Source: Caulobacteraceae bacterium (lineage in GTDB: Bacteria; Pseudomonadota; Alphaproteobacteria; Caulobacterales; Caulobacteraceae). Taken from it: a DNA stretch of 13,906 nt. Position numbers and translations under genes: made by a program. Positions 7,012 through 12,526 of this stretch are shown here, piece by piece. The stretch is taken from NCBI GenBank assembly GCA_947452665.1, contig CANGEH010000025.1, positions 1-13,906 on the forward strand, in the 5' to 3' direction. Positions within the stretch are counted from its first letter, which is position 1. Each line of letters begins with the position of its first letter. Under the pieces are notes generated by a model that saw only the letters and a list, made by a program, of their open reading frames with translations, had not been told where the DNA came from and did not search any database.

Positions 7012-7047
7012 GGGCGCCGGTCACGAATGACCAGCGCCCCTTGTCTT
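7012..7047. terminator. Bidirectional terminator-like hairpin between rho and the adhesin gene
   Basis: GGGCGC, a mismatched C, then GGTCA (7012-7023) pair with TGACC, a mismatched A, then GCGCCC (7028-7039) around a CGAA loop: 11 base pairs with one internal mismatch. Plus-strand RNA continues with CTTGTCTT and minus-strand RNA with ATTTCTGTCT, both T-rich, so it could end transcripts from rho and from the convergent adhesin gene. The T runs are interrupted, so strength is uncertain. Confidence 0.65.
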
Positions 7048-7051
7048 GGGG

Positions 7052-7073
7052 GTCCGGGGAACGACCCCCGGAC
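7052..7073. repeat. Second GC-rich hairpin next to the adhesin stop
   Basis: GTCCGGGG (7052-7059) and CCCCGGAC (7066-7073) are perfect inverted arms around a 6-nt loop, 10 nt beyond the adhesin stop codon. No T tract follows on either strand. It probably protects or helps end the leftward adhesin mRNA together with the hairpin at 7012-7039. Confidence 0.5.
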
Positions 7074-7082
7074 AACAGAACC

Positions 7083-8381
7083 TTACCAGCCGTAGGTAAA
7101 GCCGCCGCGAACGGCGGTGCTGCTACCGGAACCAAAGCCCGAAGCCACGCCGCCATTAATGGCCAGACTGTCATTGACCATAAAGCCGAACTGGGCTGCC
7201 AGCGCGCTTTCACCGTCATAAGACCCGACATTGACCGTCAGGTTGAACTTCTTGCCAGGCAGGAAGCTATTGCCGCCCAGCGCAACCGAAACCGCCGTCG
7301 CCGCCGCAATATCCTTCTTGACCTGTGCGGTCAGGACGGTGATGCGGGTGCCTAGAGCCGATTCCGCAGCGGTTGCCCGATTAGTTTCGGTGGTGATGCG
7401 GCCACCTAGGGCCACGTCAGCGGCAACGCGTTGGGTTTCTTCATTATTCAGACCGCGCACCATCTCAACTTCGAAAGTCTGGTCCGCACCGGTCGAGGTG
7501 CCGAGAAGGGCGCGAGCAGCGGCCTTGGCGTTTGTGGCTGTATTTGCCGTTGCGGCAACGCCGGTGAGAACGGCCACGCCGCCGTCAGCGACATTTCCGG
7601 CCGCGATAGCAGGTGACGCTTCTGTAGTGATTGAGGCAAGACTGGTACGAAGGCCGGACTCGCTATTTAGAAGTAAGACATAGCCCGAAAGCGCTGGCAC
7701 ATTCGCAGCTATTACGGCGTTCGCGGTAGCGGATTTGGCAGTGACAGCGGCGTCGGCTGCAGTTGCGGCCTTGATGGCCTTATCAGAAGCCGCGGCGGTG
7801 GCCGCATTTGGCGCAACCGCGGCAGCGGCGGCGGCGTCACTAGCGGTTTGAGCCGTTGCTTGAGCCGCTTGTGCGGCGTTTAAGGCCGTTAAATTTCCAG
7901 CGGTTGGAGTGGTATTGTATGTAGTCAAGGCCGCAGCGGCAGACGCTTTAGCGGTCGTCAGGTTCCCGGCTGCGAGCGTTGCAGCACCATTGGTCAAGTT
8001 CGAGGCTGTGCTTGCGGTGGTGAGCGCCGTGTTGGCAGACGTTAAATCGGAGGCTGTGGACACCACTAATGCAGCGGCGGCACTGTCGGCGGTTAGGGCA
8101 TCGACATAGGTCTTACCTTGGGCCTTGAGCGCGTCAGTGGTAAGGGCTGCTTTTGATGCGAGCGCAGCGGCGTCGACCAGGGCTTGTGCGTCTGAGACTG
8201 CCTTTGCGGCGGCCTTTGCAGCGGCCTTGGTGTCAGCGATTGCACTGGCGCTGTAAACGCCGTCCAACTGACCGCGGCTGGCGACTGCAGCCGAAGCGCT
8301 GGTGGCGAAGGTATAGAGAATAGCAGCGGCAGCCGTTGCCGTTACATACTGTAGCCGACGTGTTGATGAGTGTTGAAACAT
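7083..8381 (-). CDS. YadA-like trimeric autotransporter adhesin, Ala-rich
   Basis: A predicted outer-membrane surface protein of 432 residues from the ATG at 8381, chosen because GGGGA lies 6 nt upstream; an in-frame upstream ATG at 8441 would only add residues before the signal peptide. Seen: a Sec-type signal ending in TSASAA (27-32); an Ala/Thr-rich low-complexity passenger (about 45-225) with almost no aromatic residues; a head-like segment (about 228-300); a coiled coil (about 312-358) with two similar segments ending in ALGGRIT and ALGTRIT; and a C-terminal anchor (about 356-432) with ALGG, LPGKKFNLTVNVGSYDGES, ING and a terminal Trp. The anchor resembles the YadA anchor domain, where three chains form one 12-strand barrel and export the passenger. 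No cognate TpgA-like protein is adjacent. Ligand unknown. The family rests on the C-terminal pattern and domain order. Confidence 0.8.
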   Translation of the reverse strand: MFQHSSTRRLQYVTATAAAAILYTFATSASAAVASRGQLDGVYSASAIADTKAAAKAAAKAVSDAQALVDAAALASKAALTTDALKAQGKTYVDALTADSAAAALVVSTASDLTSANTALTTASTASNLTNGAATLAAGNLTTAKASAAAALTTYNTTPTAGNLTALNAAQAAQATAQTASDAAAAAAVAPNAATAAASDKAIKAATAADAAVTAKSATANAVIAANVPALSGYVLLLNSESGLRTSLASITTEASPAIAAGNVADGGVAVLTGVAATANTATNAKAAARALLGTSTGADQTFEVEMVRGLNNEETQRVAADVALGGRITTETNRATAAESALGTRITVLTAQVKKDIAAATAVSVALGGNSFLPGKKFNLTVNVGSYDGESALAAQFGFMVNDSLAINGGVASGFGSGSSTAVRGGFTYGW

Positions 8382-8431
8382 TGTGTTCCCCTTTGGAGTT
8401 GTTACGGGGCACAGATGCGCTTGAGACACGA

Positions 8432-8445
8432 TTGAGATCAATCAA
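8432..8445. promoter_or_regulatory. FNR/FixK-like box upstream of the adhesin gene
   Basis: The plus strand reads TTGAGATCAATCAA, nine of ten defined positions of the FNR/FixK consensus TTGAT-N4-ATCAA. Its centre is about 57 bp upstream of the adhesin ATG, immediately next to a 12-bp palindrome. I found no convincing -10 at the spacing for class II activation, so it might repress, or be chance. Control by oxygen is inference. Confidence 0.35.
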
Positions 8446-8457
8446 AGTCGATCGACT
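8446..8457. repeat. Perfect 12-bp palindrome upstream of the adhesin gene
   Basis: AGTCGATCGACT is a perfect palindrome directly abutting the FNR-like box, about 65 bp upstream of the adhesin start. It looks like an operator for a dimeric helix-turn-helix protein; the short MarR-like gene at 8564-8856 is the nearest candidate. Neither the link nor the function is shown. Confidence 0.4.
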
Positions 8458-8563
8458 AAAATACCTGCAAAAAGTAGTGGCAATGATGGCTTATAAACAG
8501 CGATTATTGTGTTAGATAAGTCTTGGTATTACCTATTTTGGCCCATAGTTTCGGCGAACTGAT

Positions 8564-8856
8564 ATGTCCAAGCAATATTTTCGTATGAGGCCAAGGCGCT
8601 AAGGGCGTCGAGCTTTCGGTTTCTGTCACGCGAAGCCCATATACTGATCTATTTAAAAGAATATGGGCTGGCCTCGATGAAACAGGTCCAGTTAGCCACG
8701 GGCCTATCGACCCGCGGCTTTTATCTGATCGTCAAAAAGCTGGAGCTGCACAAGCTTCTGTGCGTTACCGACGCATCAGACGATAAGCGCAAGCGCCTAT
8801 TATCCCTTACGCCCGAGGGCCTAGATGGGGTCGCAAAAATGCCGATCTCGAGCTAG
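8564..8856 (+). pseudogene. MarR-like winged-helix regulator, apparently frameshifted
   Basis: The frame 8563-8856 is open and encodes a winged helix: FLSREAHILIYLKEYGLASM, then a recognition-helix region with ATGLSTRGFYLIVKKLEL, then a wing with TDASDDKRKRLLSLTPEGL, the typical MarR D-x-R-x-x-x-L-T-P-x-G pattern. It has no early start codon. The ATG at 8564 is one base out of frame and gives MSKQYF before diverging; one extra T in the TTTT run (8578-8581) would join it to SYEAKALRAS and make one 97-residue protein. An internal ATG at 8677 would give only 59 residues, from the recognition helix onward. Even when repaired it is shorter than usual MarR proteins (about 140) and lacks the C-terminal dimerisation helix. 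It is either a decayed gene, a small winged-helix protein with a sequencing error, or a short internal product. Confidence 0.55.
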
Positions 8857-8897
8857 GCACCAGGCGGCTTGATCGGCAGTGATCACAGCGCCTTGGG

Positions 8898-9869
8898 CTA
8901 GGGGATCAGCAGGCTTGCGCCCGTGGTCGATCGGCCTTCTAGGGCCTCATGGGCCTTGCGGGTTTCAGACAGGGCAAATTGCGCGCCGATCTCTATGGTC
9001 ACCGCGCCGCTGGCAATGACGGCAAATAGGGCCGCCGCGCTGGCATCGAGCTCTTCAGTCGTGGCGACATAATCAAACAAGGTCGGGCGGGTGATGAAGA
9101 CCGACCCGGCCTGGGCGAGGCGCGCCGGGGCAAATGGGGCCACCGGCCCTGAGGCATTGCCAAAACTGACAAACAGGCCGCGGCGGGCAAGGCTGGCAAG
9201 GCTGGCCTCAAATGTGTCGGCCCCGACCGAGTCATAGACCACCCGCACGCCCTTGCCGCCCGTAATCTCAGCAACGCTTTTGGCCACATCTTCGGTGCGA
9301 TAAAGAATTGTGTGGTGACAGCCCTGGGCCCTGGCAAGGTGCGCCTTTTCTTCTGACCCGACCGTGCCGATCACGGTTGCCCCCAGGGCTCTTGCCCATT
9401 GGGTCAAGAGCGTGCCCACCCCGCCGGCCGCGGCATGGACCAGTATGGTATCGCCCGCGGTGACGGCATGGCAGCGGCGGATCAGGAACTCGGCCGTCAT
9501 ACCCTTGAGCATGGCACCGGCGGCTTGGTGAAAGCTGATCTCGTCTGGCAGGCGTACGGCCCGCCCCTCTGGCACCAGATGCGCCTCGCTATAGGCCCCG
9601 AGCGGACCTGTGCCATAGGCGGCCCGATCCCCGACCGCAAACCGGGTCACGCCCTCGCCTATGGCCTCAACATAACCTGCGCCCTCTAGCCCAAGGACGG
9701 TGGGAAAGGCGATCGGATAGAGGCCGGTGCGCTGATAGATGTCGATATAGTTTAACCCCGCCGCCGCATGCCGAATCAGGATCTGGCCGGGACCAGGCAC
9801 GGGGACGGGCAGATCAATGGCCTTTAAGACCTCGGGGCCGCCTGCGGATAGGGCCTGTATTGCCAACAT
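8898..9869 (-). CDS. qor: Quinone oxidoreductase (zinc-free MDR, Qor type)
   Basis: A 323-residue medium-chain dehydrogenase/reductase of the NADPH:quinone reductase branch, probably reducing quinones or other electrophilic carbonyls with NADPH in the cytosol. Seen: an N-terminal GroES-like domain with GLNYIDIYQRTGLYP (38-52) and LGLEGAGYVEAIGEGV (59-74), both typical of Qor; no zinc-ligand cysteines; AGAMLKGMTAEFLI (117-130); and the Rossmann loop HAAAGGVGTLLTQWA (145-159). Then VYDSVGADTF (211-220) and FVSFGNASGPV (233-243), typical of the family. The start has AAGGA about 10 nt upstream and the gene begins 27 nt after the dienelactone hydrolase stop, so both are probably one operon. The natural substrate is unknown. 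Its 3' end faces the MarR-like relic 41 bp away. Confidence 0.93.
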   Translation of the reverse strand: MLAIQALSAGGPEVLKAIDLPVPVPGPGQILIRHAAAGLNYIDIYQRTGLYPIAFPTVLGLEGAGYVEAIGEGVTRFAVGDRAAYGTGPLGAYSEAHLVPEGRAVRLPDEISFHQAAGAMLKGMTAEFLIRRCHAVTAGDTILVHAAAGGVGTLLTQWARALGATVIGTVGSEEKAHLARAQGCHHTILYRTEDVAKSVAEITGGKGVRVVYDSVGADTFEASLASLARRGLFVSFGNASGPVAPFAPARLAQAGSVFITRPTLFDYVATTEELDASAAALFAVIASGAVTIEIGAQFALSETRKAHEALEGRSTTGASLLIP

Positions 9870-9896
9870 GATCTTGATCCTTGGTTTGGGCGGCGG

Positions 9897-10595
9897 TTAG
9901 CCGAGCGTCTTTGTAAAAAAGGCCGCAGTGCGGTCATTGGCCAGTTTTGCCGCTGCTGCGTCATAATGCTCGCCGCCGGGGCGGGCAAAGGCATGGTCGC
10001 AGCGGGCATAGGTATAAAGGTCAAGGCGCGGGCCATTGACCAAGACCTGGGCCATGGCGGCCTGGGCGGCGGCGGGGACAAATTGGTCTTTTTCCGCGAC
10101 GTGCAAAAGCAGGGGCGCGGTGATCTTGGCCGCCTCGTCCAACTTGCCATCGATACCAACGCCGTAATAACTCACCGCCGCATCAATATCGGTGCGGGCA
10201 GCGGTTAGGTAGGATAAAAGTCCGCCAAGGCAATAACCGACGGCCCCGACCTTGCCATTACAGCCCTGATCGCTGCGGATCGCCGTGATGGTGGCGGCAA
10301 TGTCCTCAATCCCCTGATCGACATTAAAGGCGGTATAGAGCTCAAACGCCTTGGCCCATTCGGCCTCGGACTGATCGGTAATATCTATGCCCGGCTCAAT
10401 GCGCCAAAACAGATCCGGGCAAATCGCCAGATAGCCCTGGGCCGCGAGGTCATTGGCGACCTGGCGCATCACGACATTTACGCCAAAAATTTCCTGGATC
10501 ACGACAATGGCTGGCGCCTTGGCGGCCGCAGGTCTGGCGACATAGGCGCAAAATTCGCCGTCCGATGTCTTTATGTTAAGGGTTTGGCTGGACAT
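9897..10595 (-). CDS. Dienelactone hydrolase family protein
   Basis: A 232-residue cytosolic alpha/beta hydrolase of the dienelactone hydrolase (carboxymethylenebutenolidase) family. Seen: VVIQEIFGVN (31-40), with the Glu (E35) that orients the nucleophile in ClcD; GYCLGG (120-125), a cysteine nucleophile (C122) instead of serine; VAEKDQFVP (166-174), with acid D170; and CDHAFARPGG (199-208), with H201. The complete Cys-Asp-His triad suggests an active enzyme. No aromatic ring-cleavage gene is nearby, so chlorocatechol degradation is not implied; many chromosomal members have unknown substrates. AAGGA lies about 9 nt upstream of the ATG. It is the first gene of a leftward pair with qor, and is divergent from the DUF6489 gene across a 143-bp gap in which I see no strong promoter. 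Confidence 0.93.
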   Translation of the reverse strand: MSSQTLNIKTSDGEFCAYVARPAAAKAPAIVVIQEIFGVNVVMRQVANDLAAQGYLAICPDLFWRIEPGIDITDQSEAEWAKAFELYTAFNVDQGIEDIAATITAIRSDQGCNGKVGAVGYCLGGLLSYLTAARTDIDAAVSYYGVGIDGKLDEAAKITAPLLLHVAEKDQFVPAAAQAAMAQVLVNGPRLDLYTYARCDHAFARPGGEHYDAAAAKLANDRTAAFFTKTLG

Positions 10596-10738
10596 CAGGG
10601 CTTTCCTTGATCATGGACGCGGGACGGGTTTTGTTGTCAAACAGGCGCATGAGCGCGGATCTATCGCCCATGGCCTAGAGGCAAATGCCCAGACTGACAA
10701 GTCGGGTCGGTGGCCCCCAATCTAGAAAGCAGCATAGC

Positions 10739-10987
10739 ATGAAGATGACCATAGAAATTGATTGCACCCCGATCGAGGCCCGCACCTTTTTGGGCCTGCC
10801 CGATGTCAGCGTCCTCAACGATCATCTGGTCGCCGAAATGAAGGCGCGGATGGATGCCAATATGGCCATGATTCAGCCCGAAGAATTGATGAAAAACTGG
10901 ATGGCGTTTGGGGGTCAGGCGACCGAGCAGTTTCAGCGCCTGATGACCGCGGCGGCAACGGGCGCCATGGGCGGCGCCAAGCCCTGA
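10739..10987 (+). CDS. DUF6489-type small protein preceding mnmE
   Basis: An 82-residue protein of unknown function, recognised as a small conserved alphaproteobacterial family often found directly upstream of mnmE. Seen: an N-terminal IEIDCTPIEARTFLGLPDVS stretch (5-24), then a predicted helical segment with VAEMKARMDANMAMIQPEE (31-49) and a mid-helix NWMAFGGQATEQFQ. No signal peptide or membrane segment. The start at 10739 is preferred over an in-frame ATG at 10685 because conservation should begin at MKMTIEID; the ribosome site is poor. Its TGA overlaps the mnmE ATG (TGATG), so translation is likely coupled and it may be produced with MnmE. A shared role in tRNA modification is guesswork. 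Confidence 0.8.
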   Translation: MKMTIEIDCTPIEARTFLGLPDVSVLNDHLVAEMKARMDANMAMIQPEELMKNWMAFGGQATEQFQRLMTAAATGAMGGAKP

Positions 10988-12333
10988 TGCGCGATACGAT
11001 TTTCGCCCCGGCCACGGCGGCGGGCCGGGCGGCGATTGCCGTGGTGCGGCTGTCGGGTCCGGGCGCGCCGGCCGCGGTAGAAGCCCTGATCGGCCGCCTA
11101 CCTGCTCCGCGCCGCGCCGCCCACGCGACCTTGCGCGATCCCGTTTCCGGCGCGGTATTGGATGACGGCCTGGTGCTGTGGTTTCCTGCGCCCGCCAGTT
11201 ATACCGGCGAGGACTGCGCCGAGCTTCAGATCCATGGCGGCACGGCGGTTACGGGCGCCGTATTTGAGGCCCTAATTAGCCTTGGCTTGCGACTGGCCGC
11301 GCCCGGGGAATTCACCCGCCGAGCCTTTGAAAACCAAAAGCTGGACCTGACCCAGGCCGAGGCCGTGGCCGATCTTATTGATGCGGAAACCCAGGCCCAG
11401 CGGCGGCTAGCGCTCGATCAGCTGGCGGGCGGCTTGTCGGCCCAGTATGGCCAGTGGCGGTCCGATCTTTTGGGGGTCTTGGCCCTGCTCGAGGCCGGGA
11501 TTGATTTTCCAGATGAGGACCTGCCCGAGGCCCTCGCCGAGCAGGCGGGCGGGCCCTTGATCAAGCTTATTGGTGATCTGGACCAGGCCCTGGCGGATGG
11601 GCGGCGCGGCGAGCGGATTCGCGAGGGCTTTCGCGTCGCGGTGATTGGCGCGCCCAATGCGGGCAAGTCCAGCCTGCTCAATGCCCTGGCCGGGCGCGAG
11701 GCGGCAATCGTGACCGCAACCGCCGGGACCACGCGCGATGTGATCGAGATCCCGCTCATGATTGCGGGCTATCGGGTCTTGCTCGCCGATACGGCGGGGG
11801 TGCGAACCGCCACCGATGCGATCGAGGCCGAGGGCGTGCGGCGGGCCCGCGCCTGGGCGGCGGGCGCGGCCTTGCGTCTATGGGTGGTCGATGGGTCATT
11901 GGGTAATGAGGATTGGGCGCTGGCCCGGGACCTGGCCCAGGCGGGCGATCTGTGCGTGATCAATAAGACCGATCTGGCTTCGGGACACGATAGCGCGCGC
12001 GCAGCCGAGTGGGCGCAGGCCCAGGGTCTGGAGCTGTGCCGCGTTAGCCTGTTTGCGGGCGGGCGCGCGGATATCTCGGACTGGCTTGAGCGGGCTGTGG
12101 TGTCGGCCCTGTCTGGCGCCGATATGCCGGCGGCCACCCGACTTCGTCATATGGAGGGCCTGGGTCAGGCGCGCGACAGTTTGCGCCGGGCGCAGGTCGG
12201 GCTGGAACTTGGGGCTGAACTTGCGGCGGAGGATGTGCGTATGGCGGCACGGGCGCTGGAGCGGATCACCGGACGCATCGGCACTGAGGAGGTGCTCGGC
12301 CAGGTTTTTGCGAGCTTCTGTATCGGTAAATAG
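10987..12333 (+). CDS. mnmE: tRNA modification GTPase MnmE (TrmE)
   Basis: GTPase that, with MnmG, installs the (carboxymethyl)aminomethyl group on the wobble uridine of certain tRNAs. From the ATG at 10987 it has 448 residues, normal length, and starts with the family-typical DTIFAPATAAGRAAIAVVRL (3-22). The frame is open upstream to 10762, but that stretch overlaps the DUF6489 gene and is not MnmE-like. Seen: the tetrahydrofolate-binding N-domain with GEFTRRAFENQKLDLTQAEA (107-126), then the G domain with G1 GAPNAGKS (221-228), G2 TAGTTRD (245-251), G3 DTAG (268-271) and G4 NKTD (326-329), and a C-terminal FCIGK (444-448) carrying the conserved cysteine. It overlaps the preceding gene by one base. 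Two parS sites begin 3 nt after its stop. Confidence 0.97.
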   Translation: MRDTIFAPATAAGRAAIAVVRLSGPGAPAAVEALIGRLPAPRRAAHATLRDPVSGAVLDDGLVLWFPAPASYTGEDCAELQIHGGTAVTGAVFEALISLGLRLAAPGEFTRRAFENQKLDLTQAEAVADLIDAETQAQRRLALDQLAGGLSAQYGQWRSDLLGVLALLEAGIDFPDEDLPEALAEQAGGPLIKLIGDLDQALADGRRGERIREGFRVAVIGAPNAGKSSLLNALAGREAAIVTATAGTTRDVIEIPLMIAGYRVLLADTAGVRTATDAIEAEGVRRARAWAAGAALRLWVVDGSLGNEDWALARDLAQAGDLCVINKTDLASGHDSARAAEWAQAQGLELCRVSLFAGGRADISDWLERAVVSALSGADMPAATRLRHMEGLGQARDSLRRAQVGLELGAELAAEDVRMAARALERITGRIGTEEVLGQVFASFCIGK

Positions 12334-12335
12334 AG

Positions 12336-12351
12336 TGTTTCACGTGAAACA
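12336..12351. other. parS centromere-like site 1
   Basis: TGTTTCACGTGAAACA, a perfect 16-bp palindrome equal to the classical ParB-binding consensus. It lies 3 nt after the mnmE stop, with the second copy 47 bp further on. ParB loads here and spreads, directing origin segregation and SMC loading; parA and parB are expected just beyond the window. Confidence 0.95.
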
Positions 12352-12382
12352 TCGGCCTCGCCTGATCGCTAGGCCGCCCGAT

Positions 12383-12398
12383 TGTTTCACGTGAAACA
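12383..12398. other. parS centromere-like site 2
   Basis: A second perfect copy of TGTTTCACGTGAAACA, 47 bp from the first (start to start), in the mnmE-mnmG gap. Both are about 10 kb from the candidate oriC, a distance typical of alphaproteobacterial centromeres. Confidence 0.95.
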
Positions 12399-12526
12399 CG
12401 GCGCGGCGAAAGAATCTTTCCCGGCCAGCCCAGACTCGGGCTCAAGCATCTCGACGCCGCCGGACGCCTTGCCTATAAGTCGCGGGCGGCTGATCGCCCT
12501 GCCCTGCCCCGCCCCTCCGACTTGAA

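Noticed and set aside
7231..7683. Plus-strand open frame of 150 codons opposite the adhesin gene
   Set aside because: It mirrors the Ala-rich repeats of the adhesin in another frame, with no ribosome site or family resemblance.
7900..8380. Ala-rich adhesin region as an antifreeze or histone-like protein
   Set aside because: The Sec signal and the YadA-like C-terminal anchor show export to the outer membrane; Ala-richness alone is not diagnostic.
10762..10986. In-frame upstream extension of mnmE by 75 residues
   Set aside because: It overlaps the DUF6489-type gene in another frame and the family-typical MnmE N-terminus begins at 10987.
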